64,000 bases of DNA from Planctomycetaceae bacterium (GTDB taxonomy: Bacteria; Planctomycetota; Planctomycetia; Gemmatales; Gemmataceae), in the NCBI GenBank assembly GCA_013823135.1, contig PNLP01000006.1, positions 62,001-126,000 on the forward strand, written 5' to 3'. The position numbers and the translations under genes are program-made. The notes beneath the pieces are model-generated. The model made no database searches. It was not told where the DNA came from and saw nothing but the letters and a program-made list of their open reading frames with translations. Positions 16,589-26,823 of the stretch are shown here, one piece after another. Within the stretch, counting starts at the first letter, position 1; the number at the start of each line of letters is the position of its first letter.

Positions 16589-19531
16589 TTACTCGATCTT
16601 GAGTTGCACGGATTTCGCAGCATGTTCTGCGTTCGTGCCCTCGCGACGAGCGAACACGACAATTGGGCGATCCATCGGTTTCACCCACGGCTCCGCATAG
16701 AGCACGATTTCGCGGCTAGTATCGCGTTCAGTGACGAGAATGCCATTCAAACCGATGTTCAGCACGCGGACGCCATGCGGGAGCCCTCGCACTTCCAGTG
16801 GAACGCGCCCAGCGAACTTTCCCTGCCGTGCGATGTCCACCACAAACCGTGCTTCCTGACCGGGCTTCAACGTGATCGCCGTTTCGCGAGTCGTGGTCAC
16901 GATGTCGCCGACCGGGATCACTTTCGGAAGCCCGCCCGTCGTTTCGTGAATGACGACCTTGCCGTCGATCATCCCACGAGCGACCAGCACCAGTTTCGCG
17001 TCGGGTAGCACCTTCGCGTCGGCTTGTGCGAACAGCGTGAATGCGGACGTTGTGTGCCCCGCTTCGACAAACGTCTCGGGGGCGGTGAACCCCGCGGGGA
17101 GCCCTTCGAGCTTGACCTGCACACGCCCGTCGAAACCATCGGTGCGTTTCATTGTCACATTGATTGGCAGACCGCCACCTGCGTTAACCGATGGCGAATC
17201 TGGAGTGAAACTCACTGAAAAGTCGGGTTTGGGTGGTCGCACCGTGACGCGGTAAGAATGGTTCGGGCTCGCCGCACCACGAGCGTCGGTGATGCGCACT
17301 TGGTACTGGCCATCAGCCGGCGACTGGAACATCAGGAACGAGTCCTTTCCATAACCAGCGCCGCCATCGTCGTTGCGGTAATGGACAGGAATCACGGGCA
17401 GACCGTTCGGTGGAAACAACTTCCCCGCAGGATGGAATTCGACCTTGTACATCGGCGTGCCGAGAGCGTGGTGGCCGGGGGTGGTGCCGAGGTAACCAAC
17501 TCGCTGCCCCGCGACCTGATAGAACTGGCAGTCGTCGTCGGGGTTCTTCGGCAGTGCGAGGATTCGCATCACCTCGCCATCTACGAGGAGATAATCATCG
17601 ATAGCCATCTCGTTCCACGTTTCCATCCGAATGCCGGACGCGACGGAATCGTGATCACGGAAGGTCGTGTAGGTTTTCGCGACGCACCGCAGGGTTGCTC
17701 GCTGAACAGGCTTACCCGAGGAATCGAGGATCTCGATCACGGGATCGACCGGTGAACCAGCCCTGCGTGCGAGCACTTCCACAACGAGGTGTTCGCCTTT
17801 CTTCGCGGTGAAACGTGCAAGTTGAGCCTCACCGGGTTTCGTGAAGATGCCATCAGCCGAACCTGGCACCCGTAGGTCGGCACCCGACACGGGATCGGTC
17901 ACAACTGAAGGGAACTCGGCCACAATCACCGACGCCACGCCGAGCGGCTTTTCCTTCTCGTTGGTCAGGGGCACGTTCACGCGCGAGCCGAGCACTGCAT
18001 CGGCGGGCACACTGACCTTAACCTGCAATCCCACGGGCGAACTGAGGTTCACGCCATCAACATGCACCTCTGCTGTGCGTCCCCTTTGAACGGCCAGCGG
18101 GAACACGCCTGTGATCACAGAGATATTTCCAACACTCAGTCGATAGGTGAAATCCGCACCGCCACGATACTCACGATCGCGAATGCCGATGGAATACATT
18201 CCGGCCTTCACGGCTCGATACCCGAGGATGCCAGACCCTTCCGCGAGGACGCTTCCGGCGGTGTCCGTGAGCACAAGTGCGGGGTCGAGCTTCGAGCCAG
18301 CGGTGATCACTTCAACGCCGATCTGATCACCCACCTTTGCCTCGAAGCGGTAGAAGTCGGCATCACCCGCGCGATCGACAACACCGACCACGGTAACTGG
18401 AAGGATGATCGTTTGCGCGACGCGAGCGGAATCGCTGCTATCCGCTTCCTTCACCACGGCGAAGCGATCTTTGGGCATGGGCTTCGGCTCCTGATGAGCA
18501 GCGGGTGTGATCTTGGGATCGGCAATTGGTGGAACGCTCGCCAGTTTCAGCTCGGCGTTCGGCTTCCCAGTTGTTGGGTCAATGAGAAGGGCAACGCCGT
18601 CGAATCGCGCGACCGCGAACTGTTTGCCGTCTGGCCGAAGCGAGAAATCGAGAATCGTGTCGGGTTGCGCAGGGTAGGTCTTCGTTTCGGAGAGCTTGGC
18701 CGAGTCCCACAACTTGATGACGCGATCCTCTCCCACGGTGTAGAGGTGCGTGCCGTCCGGGGTGTAAGCCACTCGCCAGACTGGCCTCTCGTGTGCGAAC
18801 GCGGAGCCGATCAGTTTTCCACCGTCCTTGTTCGCTTCCCAGACGCGAACGCTCTTGTCCACGCCGCCGGCCGCGAGGTGCTTCATGTCAGGGCTCCACG
18901 CAAGGCAATACACCCAGTCTGTCGGGTCGCCGAGCGTGTAGAGTCGCTTGCCGGTGGCAGTGTCCCAGATCTTCACCGAGCGATCGGCCGAACCGGAAGC
19001 GAGTAGCGTGCCGTTGGGTGAGAAGGCAAGGGCGTAGATCGTGTCGCTGTGGTCCTTTAGGGTTAACCTTGGTGCTTTCAGCGTCATCGCTTCAGAGGGT
19101 AGCTCGGCTGGAATGTCCCAAAGGTTGATGATGCGGTCGTAACCCGCTGTGGCGATCGTCTTGCCATCGGGCGTGAATGCCACTGCGAAGATGGAGTCCT
19201 TGTGGCCGCTGATCGTGAGGGTCGCGGCTTTGGTCGCCTTGCCAGCTGCATCGAGCCTGAACAACCGCACCTCACCCACCTTGCCGGGCTCGCCGCCCGC
19301 GACCGCAAGCCAGCGTTCACTCGGATCGAACGCGATTGCCGTGATGCGACCGGGGCAGGCCATCGTTCCAAGCGGGCTCGCGTTCTGTGTGTCGAACAGT
19401 CGAACTTCGCCGTGCGTTCCGAACGCCACGATCTTTCCCTGCGAGTGATACGCCGTCGTGGTGACAGCCGGTGCCGCAGCAAACGCGCCAACAGGGAACG
19501 CGAGAATCACGAGGGAGAGCAAGCGAGTCAT
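16589..19531 (-). CDS. Secreted WD40 plus PPC-domain protein
   Basis: A 980-residue protein with a signal peptide (MTRLLSLVILAFPVGAFA). The first third is a WD40 propeller (GHKDSIFAVAFTPDGKTIAT, DHSDTIYALAFSPNG, DRSVKIWDTATGKRLYTL, EDRVIKLWDSAK). Beyond about residue 370 come pre-peptidase C-terminal (PPC)-like beta domains, seen in GDADFYRFEAKVGDQIGVEV and, later, GEAQLARFTAKKGEHLVVEV, with Ig-like segments after them. It is probably a periplasmic or surface protein. It closes a minus-strand run of DUF1501, cytochrome/PSD1 and a small membrane protein, a grouping seen repeatedly in planctomycetes. Confidence 0.9.
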   Translation of the reverse strand: MTRLLSLVILAFPVGAFAAAPAVTTTAYHSQGKIVAFGTHGEVRLFDTQNASPLGTMACPGRITAIAFDPSERWLAVAGGEPGKVGEVRLFRLDAAGKATKAATLTISGHKDSIFAVAFTPDGKTIATAGYDRIINLWDIPAELPSEAMTLKAPRLTLKDHSDTIYALAFSPNGTLLASGSADRSVKIWDTATGKRLYTLGDPTDWVYCLAWSPDMKHLAAGGVDKSVRVWEANKDGGKLIGSAFAHERPVWRVAYTPDGTHLYTVGEDRVIKLWDSAKLSETKTYPAQPDTILDFSLRPDGKQFAVARFDGVALLIDPTTGKPNAELKLASVPPIADPKITPAAHQEPKPMPKDRFAVVKEADSSDSARVAQTIILPVTVVGVVDRAGDADFYRFEAKVGDQIGVEVITAGSKLDPALVLTDTAGSVLAEGSGILGYRAVKAGMYSIGIRDREYRGGADFTYRLSVGNISVITGVFPLAVQRGRTAEVHVDGVNLSSPVGLQVKVSVPADAVLGSRVNVPLTNEKEKPLGVASVIVAEFPSVVTDPVSGADLRVPGSADGIFTKPGEAQLARFTAKKGEHLVVEVLARRAGSPVDPVIEILDSSGKPVQRATLRCVAKTYTTFRDHDSVASGIRMETWNEMAIDDYLLVDGEVMRILALPKNPDDDCQFYQVAGQRVGYLGTTPGHHALGTPMYKVEFHPAGKLFPPNGLPVIPVHYRNDDGGAGYGKDSFLMFQSPADGQYQVRITDARGAASPNHSYRVTVRPPKPDFSVSFTPDSPSVNAGGGLPINVTMKRTDGFDGRVQVKLEGLPAGFTAPETFVEAGHTTSAFTLFAQADAKVLPDAKLVLVARGMIDGKVVIHETTGGLPKVIPVGDIVTTTRETAITLKPGQEARFVVDIARQGKFAGRVPLEVRGLPHGVRVLNIGLNGILVTERDTSREIVLYAEPWVKPMDRPIVVFARREGTNAEHAAKSVQLKIE

Positions 19532-19575
19532 GGTGTATACCTTCAGCCCAGCCCTTGAAATGGGCGCATCGTTGG

Positions 19576-19851
19576 TCAGTTGAACATGGCGAAGGCGGTG
19601 CCAGCTGTGAGGAAAAGTGCAATGAGGATCGCGGCCGAACAACCAGAGCATCCGTCGAGGCAACCGCCCGCCCCTTCGATCACAGTTCCCGCCGCGTCGA
19701 GCGCCCCACCGGCGATGTCGATTGCCCCGCTCGCAGCGTCGGCGAGTGAACCGACACCGCCGTCACTGGTCGGCGCACCCGCGTCCTGGGGTTGTTTCTG
19801 CCACGGTTGAGCGTTCGGGTCTGGTCCGGTGGTCAGGTCGTTCGGGTTCAT
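19576..19851 (-). CDS. Small membrane protein with a Cys/Gly-rich patch
   Basis: A 91-residue protein. A polar Asn/Asp/Pro-rich start (MNPNDLTTGPDPNAQPW) is followed by an Ala/Gly-rich amphipathic stretch, then GGCLDGCSGCSAAIL leading into one C-terminal membrane helix (AILIALFLTAGTAFAMF). A TTG at 19869 is an alternative start directly after the upstream stop codon, but the ATG at 19851 has an AAGG upstream. It lies between a cytochrome/PSD1 gene and the WD40/PPC gene in the same run. The cysteine cluster could bind a metal or form disulfides. No family recognised. Confidence 0.6.
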   Translation of the reverse strand: MNPNDLTTGPDPNAQPWQKQPQDAGAPTSDGGVGSLADAASGAIDIAGGALDAAGTVIEGAGGCLDGCSGCSAAILIALFLTAGTAFAMFN

Positions 19852-19869
19852 GGGCGTCTGCCTTCGCAA

Positions 19870-22347
19870 TCAGTGGTTGAATAAGAACTCTCGGCCGGTG
19901 AGTACGGCCCACACAAAGTCTTCGATTCCTTCCCGCCGAGATTTTGGCCCGTACTTCTCGGACTCTGCTAACAGAGCCACAAATCGCTTTTTCTCGCTCG
20001 ATGTGGGTTCGCGGGTGAGCGCTGCCAGGAAGACGCAATCCACAATCTCGGCGTCCGTGAGCTTGGCATCGAGCCATTTCGTCACGATGGATTGCTTGTC
20101 ACGCAACTTGTCGTTGAGGGTGATGCCGTTGTTCAGGTGAAGCGCCTGGGTCACGCTGGCATCGGCAGTTCGTTCGCAGGCGCAGGTCGCGACGCGATCG
20201 GCTCGCCCGAACGCTTCCAGGAATCGCGACAACAGCAGCGAATCAGGAAGTTGCATGGCGCGAGTGCCAGCGGGGTAAGTCGTCACGGCGCTGGCCGAGT
20301 CGCCGGCCGCCGTCTTGATCTGATTGAACAGCGTGGGCACACCCGTGAGATCGGAGTAGGCATCCAGGATCACTTCAGCGGGCAGCCGACGCACGAGGTA
20401 ACGCGAGTAGAACCTGTCGTCGGCTGCGTTCGCCGGGAGTGGCTGCGAAGAACGCTGGTACGCCGCCGAACCGAGAATGCTCCGCATGAGTCGCTTCATG
20501 TCGAATCGGTTCTTGACGAAGTCGGCCGCGAGCGCGTCGAGCAGTTCGATGTTGCTCGCGGGGTTCGACACGCGAAGATCGTCTTCGGCCTCGACCAATC
20601 CGCGACCCATGTAGTTCCGCCAGATTCGGTTCACGACCGCCTTCGCGAAGAACGGGTTGTTCGGTGCCGTGAGCCAATCGGCGAAGTACGCCCGGCGATC
20701 GGTGGCAGCATCGAGCGCGAGCGGCTTGCCGTCGAGCGGCATCGGTGGCATCGCGACGCCCCGCCGCAAGTGGAGCGCCTCGCCATCGAGCCGCGATTGC
20801 ACGAGCACCTCGCCGGGGCGGTCGCCGTTTTTCAACCCGACTCGCGAGAACAGATTCGCGAACGCCCAGTACTCGTCCTGCGTCCACTTTTCCAGTGGGT
20901 GGTTGTGGCACTTCGCACACCCAATACCCGTGCCCAGGAACGTGATCGCGGTGGCTTCGGCCAGGGCGGCGACGTCCTTGTGGAGCACGAAGTAGTTCCC
21001 GCCGCCCTCGCTCAGTGAACTCCCAGAGGCGGTGAGGATGCCACGAGCGAACTTGTCCCAGGGTTGGTTATCAGCGACCGATTGCCGAATCTTGCGATAG
21101 AAGGCCCACATCGCGGGTTGCTGCAATCGCCGGCTCGACACAAGAAGCAGGTCGGACCAGCGGTACGCCCAGTAGTCCGCGAATTCGGGGCGTTCGAGAA
21201 GTTTGTCGATGAGCTTCTCGCGCTTCTTGGAGTCTTTATCCGCTAGGAACGCTTTCGTTTCTTCGACGGGGGGCAGAATGCCGCACGTGTCGAGGAATGC
21301 CCGGCGAATGAACTCGGCATCGGTGCAAAGACCGGAAGGAGGGAGCCGCAAGAGTTCAAGTTTTGTCAGGATCAGGTCATCAATGAAACCGCTACCGGCT
21401 GGCCGTGCGAAGGCCGCGGCGTTGACCTCGTTCGGGAAGGGGACAGTCACCGAGAGTGTCGTAACCTTCGTCCCGAAGTTTACGATGATCGCGGCTTCAC
21501 CGCTGCCAGTCACGGTGATCCCGCCGTCCTCGTTCACCCCGGCAACCAGGTCTTCGCTCGATGTGAACTTGGCCCATCGGGTCACGTCCTCGTTCGTCCC
21601 GTCGGAATAGACCGCGCGGGCGATCACGCGAATCTTGTCTTTCGGCTTCAACAACGCAGCAGGAGGGAAGACCTCGATCCGTTCCAGGCTCACGTCCGAA
21701 TCGCGTGGTCCGTGTGCCCCGGACTTTATCCAGTCGAGGAGGAGCGTGTAGTTCTCATCGCCATCGGTGAAGCGAGTGCCGCCGCCGTGAGGCATGAGGC
21801 GGGCTCCCTTCTTGAGCAGCAAGCTCTCTGCGGGATTGGTTTGATCGACGCGACGGGCGAGAGCCTGGCGAGTGAGGACGAACCAGTCGGATTCGGGATC
21901 GAAGCCGCGCAGCGACAGCTTCAGCCCGCCCTTGCCGGCGAGTGCCCCGTGACACGCACCCGAGTTGCACGCCGTTCGCGTGAGCACCGGCACGACGTGA
22001 TTGCGGAAGCTCCATTCGCTTGGCTTATCGAAACCAGCAACGCTGACTGTAGTGAGTGGAGCAGTTCGCCCACCTTCGAGTGCAATGCTGATGGTGGCAC
22101 TTCCCTTGCCAACCGCGGTGACAACTCCGGCAGCATTTACCTTCGCAACCTTCTCGTCGGATGATCGGAAAGTTGTGCTCGCGGTGTGATCCTTCACCAC
22201 GCGGCGGTTCACCTCTTCGACCACGAGTAATTGCTGCGTGCGGTTCGGCCCCGAAAGCGTGATCTTCGGAGGATAGACTCGCAACTCACCCGCCGACGCG
22301 GGAAGGGCAGTAAGCAGCAGCGCCACGCAAACGGAAGAGAGTCGCAT
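19870..22347 (-). CDS. Planctomycete cytochrome/PSD1 protein (Big2-like, DUF1549, DUF1553)
   Basis: An 825-residue paralogue of the protein at 8825-11308 with the same domain order. There is a signal peptide (MRLSSVCVALLLTALPASAG), a Big2-like domain ending in SIALEGGRTAPLTTVSV, then CNSGACHGALAGKGGLKLSLRGFDP with a CX4CH motif. A second Ig-like segment follows, then DUF1549 with IGCAKCHNHPLEKWTQDEYWAF (CXXCH), and DUF1553 with NPFFAKAVVNRIWRNYMGRGLVEAEDD. Predicted periplasmic heme protein of unknown substrate, downstream of its DUF1501 partner. Confidence 0.9.
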   Translation of the reverse strand: MRLSSVCVALLLTALPASAGELRVYPPKITLSGPNRTQQLLVVEEVNRRVVKDHTASTTFRSSDEKVAKVNAAGVVTAVGKGSATISIALEGGRTAPLTTVSVAGFDKPSEWSFRNHVVPVLTRTACNSGACHGALAGKGGLKLSLRGFDPESDWFVLTRQALARRVDQTNPAESLLLKKGARLMPHGGGTRFTDGDENYTLLLDWIKSGAHGPRDSDVSLERIEVFPPAALLKPKDKIRVIARAVYSDGTNEDVTRWAKFTSSEDLVAGVNEDGGITVTGSGEAAIIVNFGTKVTTLSVTVPFPNEVNAAAFARPAGSGFIDDLILTKLELLRLPPSGLCTDAEFIRRAFLDTCGILPPVEETKAFLADKDSKKREKLIDKLLERPEFADYWAYRWSDLLLVSSRRLQQPAMWAFYRKIRQSVADNQPWDKFARGILTASGSSLSEGGGNYFVLHKDVAALAEATAITFLGTGIGCAKCHNHPLEKWTQDEYWAFANLFSRVGLKNGDRPGEVLVQSRLDGEALHLRRGVAMPPMPLDGKPLALDAATDRRAYFADWLTAPNNPFFAKAVVNRIWRNYMGRGLVEAEDDLRVSNPASNIELLDALAADFVKNRFDMKRLMRSILGSAAYQRSSQPLPANAADDRFYSRYLVRRLPAEVILDAYSDLTGVPTLFNQIKTAAGDSASAVTTYPAGTRAMQLPDSLLLSRFLEAFGRADRVATCACERTADASVTQALHLNNGITLNDKLRDKQSIVTKWLDAKLTDAEIVDCVFLAALTREPTSSEKKRFVALLAESEKYGPKSRREGIEDFVWAVLTGREFLFNH

Positions 22348-22366
22348 AGTGAACTCGTAGTGTTAC

Positions 22367-22450
22367 GCGCTCCGTTGCGACGACTTCGCGTCGCGGCTCC
22401 GCAATCGACGTTATCGTTAGCCGCGACGCGGAGTCCTCGCACCGGAGCGC
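22367..22450. repeat. Imperfect 32-bp inverted repeat (dispersed palindromic element, copy B)
   Basis: Arms 22367-22398 and 22419-22450 are reverse complements with three mismatches and a 20-nt spacer. The core TTAGCCGCGACGCGGAGTCC and the flanking CCGTTTA match the element at 2856-2938. It sits between the DUF1501 stop (22458) and the cytochrome/PSD1 start (22347). Confidence 0.8.
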
Positions 22451-22457
22451 GGACCGT

Positions 22458-23834
22458 TTAGAACAACTCGTTGATCGGCTTCCGGTCGTAGTCCACCAGT
22501 GGGATGGGGCGGTTCTGTGGGCCGGGCAGTTCCTTGTGTGGGTCGAGGCCCAAACCCTTGTAGAGCGTCGCGGCCACTTCGCCGGGGGTCACGGGGCGGG
22601 TCTTTGGTGCGTAGCCCAACTCATCGGATTCGCCGATGATCTGGCCGCCCTTGATCGGTCCGCCGCCCATCAGGATCGACCACACGTGCGGGTGGTGGTC
22701 CCGCCCGCCGGCAGGGTTTACCTTCGGGGTGCGGCCGAACTCACCACACGCGATGACCATCGTGTTCGATAGCAACCCTCGTTCGGCGAGGTCTTCGAGC
22801 AGTGCCGTGTAGGCGGTGTCGAAGTTTGGCGCAACTTCCTTCGCCATCTGCTGTACGTCGGTGAACGGCCGCGAGCCGTGAATGTCCCACGTCACCTCGT
22901 CGAAGACCGTCTCGAACATGTTCACGGTTACGAACCGCACGCCGGCCTCAATGAGCCGACGGGCCATCAGGCACGACTGCCCGAATCGCGTGCGGCCGTA
23001 GCGGTCGCGGGTCTTCGCGGATTCTTTCTCTAACGCGAACCCCTCACGGGCCTTGGCCGAGGACATCAGTTTGTAGGCCAGCGCGAAGTTGTCGTCGAGT
23101 TGTTTAGCGGCTCCGTTGTTCTCGAAGGTTGCTGTCGCACCATCGACCGCGTCGCGGAACTTCTGCCGCCTCTCGGCGCGGATGCCGGTGATGTAATCGG
23201 GCGGGAGCAGGTCGGGCACCTTGAAGCCGGGCGCGTTGGGGTCGGCGTTCAGGATGAACGGATCGTGCGACTTGCCGAGGTAACCCGCGGCATGGCCGTG
23301 TGGGAGGTTGCCGCCTGTGCGACCAATCGGTTTCGGCACCAGAACGTGTGCTGGGAGTTCACCGCGACCTCCCTTGAGGTAACTGAGGGAACAGCCGATG
23401 TGCGGATACTCGATGCCGCCCGCGAACAGGCGGCCGGTTTGCATCATCTGGTGGCCGGTATCGTGAACGGCTGTCGCCGTGTGGTACACCGAGCGGATGA
23501 TCGAGAATTTGTCGGCGTGCTTGGCCGTCTTGGGGAAGATCTCGCTGATCTGCGTTCCGACGACGTTCGTCTTGATCGCCGTGAACGGCCCCCGAACCTC
23601 TGCAGGCGCTTTCGGCTTGGGGTCGAACGTGTCGAGCTGACTGGGGCCACCAACGAGGAACAGCATGATGCAGTTCACGTCGTTGTCCTTGGCTGAGCCA
23701 GAGGCATTCGCCTTGGCCCGATTCAGGCCAGCGAGTGTGAGACCAAACGGAGCCACCGCCCCCGCGTGGAGGAAATCGCGGCGGGTGTGACCGTCGCAAA
23801 ACGTGGCAGGGCGGTCAGCGTCGAGCCGGATCAT
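22458..23834 (-). CDS. DUF1501 domain protein, Tat-exported
   Basis: A 458-residue paralogue. The twin-arginine leader TRRDFLHAGAVAPFGLTLAG begins near residue 17. Landmarks are CIMLFLVGGPSQLDTFDPKP, FPKTAKHADKFSIIRSVYH, VRFVTVNMFE, DIHGSRPF, CGEFGRTPKVNPAGGRDHHP and the terminal DPHKELPGPQNRPIPL. The start at 23834 (MIRLDADRP) is chosen over an upstream start because it places the RR motif normally. First gene of a minus-strand run; its upstream region also serves the divergent cytochrome/PSD1 gene at 24028. Confidence 0.92.
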   Translation of the reverse strand: MIRLDADRPATFCDGHTRRDFLHAGAVAPFGLTLAGLNRAKANASGSAKDNDVNCIMLFLVGGPSQLDTFDPKPKAPAEVRGPFTAIKTNVVGTQISEIFPKTAKHADKFSIIRSVYHTATAVHDTGHQMMQTGRLFAGGIEYPHIGCSLSYLKGGRGELPAHVLVPKPIGRTGGNLPHGHAAGYLGKSHDPFILNADPNAPGFKVPDLLPPDYITGIRAERRQKFRDAVDGATATFENNGAAKQLDDNFALAYKLMSSAKAREGFALEKESAKTRDRYGRTRFGQSCLMARRLIEAGVRFVTVNMFETVFDEVTWDIHGSRPFTDVQQMAKEVAPNFDTAYTALLEDLAERGLLSNTMVIACGEFGRTPKVNPAGGRDHHPHVWSILMGGGPIKGGQIIGESDELGYAPKTRPVTPGEVAATLYKGLGLDPHKELPGPQNRPIPLVDYDRKPINELF

Positions 23835-24027
23835 GGGCAGAACCCCCCCTGTGCAGCCGATAGAATCGGAGCAGTGAGAACAATCTCTCTTCAACCTTTC
23901 GTAGCCGATTTCTTCACATCCAGCAACGAGAAACAATCGTTCCCGTGATTAGCGTCATTGGATAGAATAAAGTAACTCTCCCCGTATGCCTTTCAAAACA
24001 CCATGCCGGCGTCTCCGAGGGGTACTG

Positions 24028-26754
24028 ATGGCTCGTTGGTTGCTTCTGTCCCTCATCACTTTTCACGGCTCCACGGTCGTCGCTGCAGACACACCCAAAA
24101 AGGCGACGCCGGAACAGATCGAATTCTTCGAGAAGAAAGTGCGGCCGATCCTGGCTGACCACTGCTACGGGTGCCACGGCCCCAAAAAGCAGAACGGCGG
24201 GTTGCGTCTCGATACCAGTGCCGGGCTGAAGGCCGGTGCCGACGATGGCCCTGTTATCGTTCCGGGAGACACCGCGAAGAGTCGGCTGCTGAAGTCAGTT
24301 CGGCACGAGGGCGATTTCAAGATGCCGCCCAAGATGGCCATTCCTCCTAAGGCAGTCGCGACACTGACTGAGTGGGTGAAGGCTGGGGCGATCACGCCTG
24401 AGGACGCTGCATCGGGAAACATATCCACCGATCCCCGCAAACACTGGGCGTTCCAGCCTGTAAAGGTCGTCGTTCCTCCCGAGGTCCGAAACCCGAAGCT
24501 GGAAGTTCGGAATGACATCGACCGCTTTATCCTTGCGAAAATCGAACCAACTGGGCTTTCACCTGCACCGCTCGCAGACCGCCGCACGCTCATTCGCCGG
24601 GCATACCTCGACCTGATTGGCTTGCCGCCTTCGGCAGCCGAAGTGGAAGCGTTCGAGAAGGATGCCAGTCCGAATGCATGGAGCGCAGTGATCGACCGGT
24701 TGCTCGCGTCCCCGCAGTACGGCCAGCGCTGGGGTCGCTACTGGCTTGATCTCGCCCGCTACGCCGACACGAAGGGGTATGTTTTCAACGAGGATCGGAA
24801 CTACCCGTTCGCCTACACGTATCGCGATTACGTCATTCGCTCGCTAAACGAGGACAAGCCCTACGATCAGTTCGTGACTGAGCAACTCGCAGCCGATTTA
24901 CTCCCGCTTGGTGACGACAAACGACCACTGGCGGCCCTCGGCTTCCTCACGCTCGGGCGGCGATTCCTCAGCAATACGCACGACATCATCGACGACCGGA
25001 TCGACGTCGTCACCCGCGGGCTGATGGGTTTGTCCGTCGGTTGCGCTCGCTGCCACGACCACAAGTTCGACCCCATTCCCACGGCCGATTACTACTCGCT
25101 GTACGGTATCTTCGCGAGCACGACCGAGCCAAAAGAACTTCCGCTCATCGCCGCTGTGCAACGGACTCCTGAGGTGATCGCGTTCGAGAAGGAGGTCGAG
25201 AAACGGGAAGGTGAGTACAAGGCGGAACTTCAAAAGCGCCACGCCGCGACCATCAAGAAATTGCGTGACCCCGCAGTGGTGGCCGATTACATCAGGGCTG
25301 TGATTGAAGCACGCAAGGTTCCCGAAGCCCAGCTGCAAGCGTATTTACGCGAACGTGACCTGTCGCCACATGTCTTCGGTCGCTGGAGGGCGTTCCTGTC
25401 GGGGCAGTTTAAACAGTGGTCTCCGGTGTATGGCCCGATCTCGGTTCTCGCGGACTTACCCGAAAAGGAGTTTGCGGAGAAGGCTCCGGAGTTGATCGTC
25501 GCCCTCGGAATCAACCCGAAGATGGCTGGCAACCCACTGGTCGTGAAGGCGTTATCTGACGCGAAACCGAAGACCTTCAAAGCAGCGGTCGCAGCGGTCG
25601 CAAGCGCGATTACGGCAATTCCAACAGCGGAACCGACGGAGGATCAGGCGGAACTTGCCAAGGTCTGGGCAGTCGGCGGGCCGCTCGACATTCCGGTGAC
25701 AGACTTCGACAAGATCCAGAACCGTGCCGATCGCGATGCACTCACCGCAATCCAGAAGAAGACCGACGCGTTCAAGGCGGCCAATCCGTTCGCACCGCCA
25801 CGAGCGCACGTGCTGAACGACAAGCCGAGCCCGTTCCAGTCGTATGTGTTCCTTCGTGGCAATCCAGGTAACCGCGGTCCGGTCGTGCCGCGGCAGTCAC
25901 CTGCGATTGCCACGCCGAATCGCAAGGCATTTTCGGAAGGGAGCGGCCGGCTCGAACTCGCGAAGGCGGTCGTCAGCCCCGAGAACCCCCTGACGGCACG
26001 CGTGCTGGTGAACCGCGTCTGGGTCGGCCACTTTGGACACGGGCTTGTGCGAACTCCGAGCGACTTCGGCGTTCGGACAGACGCACCGAGTCACCCGGAA
26101 TTGCTCGACTGGCTAGCGATTCAGTTCGTGAAAGAGGGTTGGTCCCTGAAGAAAATCCACAAACTGATCATGACGTCCGCGACCTACCAGCGCTCATCAC
26201 TGATCTCAGCAGAGGCTTTCAAACTCGACACCGATAACAAACTGCTCACACACCAGAATCGCCGCCGTCTCGATTTCGAGGCGATGCGAGATAGCTTCCT
26301 CGCGGTATCTGGAAAGCTCGACCTCACGGCGGAAGGCAAGCCGGTCGACCTGTTCAAGGCACCGTTCTCCTCGCGGCGCAGCATCTACGGTCTGATCGAC
26401 CGCACGAACTTCCCAGGCACCATGCGTGCGTTTGATGTGGCCAGTCCAGACACCCACAGCCCGCAACGGTTCCAGACTACCGCTCCACAACAGGCGTTGT
26501 TCCTGATGAACAGTCCGTTCGTGACGGAGCAGGCGAGGAGCCTGGCATCGCGTTCCGAAGTGGTGAATGCGAAGACACCGACCGAGAAGGTGACTGCGCT
26601 CTATCGCCTCGCACTGAGCCGCAACCCAATGAAGGGCGAACTCGACCTTGCCCTTGAATTCGTAGCCGAGGATGACCCAAAGGCCCTTTTCGGTGTGTGG
26701 CCGCAACTCGCGCAGGCGCTGTTGCTGTGCAATGAATTGATGTTCATTGATTGA
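24028..26754 (+). CDS. Planctomycete cytochrome c/PSD1 protein (PSCyt1, DUF1549, DUF1553)
   Basis: A 908-residue secreted protein (signal MARWLLLSLITFHGSTVVAA). Unlike the two Ig-containing paralogues it opens with a c-type cytochrome domain (PSCyt1): VRPILADHCYGCHGPKKQNGGLRLD near residue 45, ending with the MPPK axial-ligand region. DUF1549 follows with VGCARCHDHKFDPIPTADYYSLYGIF, then a charged helical insert at about 375-430, and DUF1553 with NPLTARVLVNRVWVGHFGHGLV. A GAGG six bases upstream supports the ATG at 24028 over one 42 nt earlier. It pairs with the DUF1501 gene downstream. Confidence 0.92.
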   Translation: MARWLLLSLITFHGSTVVAADTPKKATPEQIEFFEKKVRPILADHCYGCHGPKKQNGGLRLDTSAGLKAGADDGPVIVPGDTAKSRLLKSVRHEGDFKMPPKMAIPPKAVATLTEWVKAGAITPEDAASGNISTDPRKHWAFQPVKVVVPPEVRNPKLEVRNDIDRFILAKIEPTGLSPAPLADRRTLIRRAYLDLIGLPPSAAEVEAFEKDASPNAWSAVIDRLLASPQYGQRWGRYWLDLARYADTKGYVFNEDRNYPFAYTYRDYVIRSLNEDKPYDQFVTEQLAADLLPLGDDKRPLAALGFLTLGRRFLSNTHDIIDDRIDVVTRGLMGLSVGCARCHDHKFDPIPTADYYSLYGIFASTTEPKELPLIAAVQRTPEVIAFEKEVEKREGEYKAELQKRHAATIKKLRDPAVVADYIRAVIEARKVPEAQLQAYLRERDLSPHVFGRWRAFLSGQFKQWSPVYGPISVLADLPEKEFAEKAPELIVALGINPKMAGNPLVVKALSDAKPKTFKAAVAAVASAITAIPTAEPTEDQAELAKVWAVGGPLDIPVTDFDKIQNRADRDALTAIQKKTDAFKAANPFAPPRAHVLNDKPSPFQSYVFLRGNPGNRGPVVPRQSPAIATPNRKAFSEGSGRLELAKAVVSPENPLTARVLVNRVWVGHFGHGLVRTPSDFGVRTDAPSHPELLDWLAIQFVKEGWSLKKIHKLIMTSATYQRSSLISAEAFKLDTDNKLLTHQNRRRLDFEAMRDSFLAVSGKLDLTAEGKPVDLFKAPFSSRRSIYGLIDRTNFPGTMRAFDVASPDTHSPQRFQTTAPQQALFLMNSPFVTEQARSLASRSEVVNAKTPTEKVTALYRLALSRNPMKGELDLALEFVAEDDPKALFGVWPQLAQALLLCNELMFID

Positions 26755-26823
26755 AGAACAATCTGATACCGACGGTGTCCGTGGCCGAATTCTTTAGCGA
26801 CCTTTGACACGCGAGATACAGCG

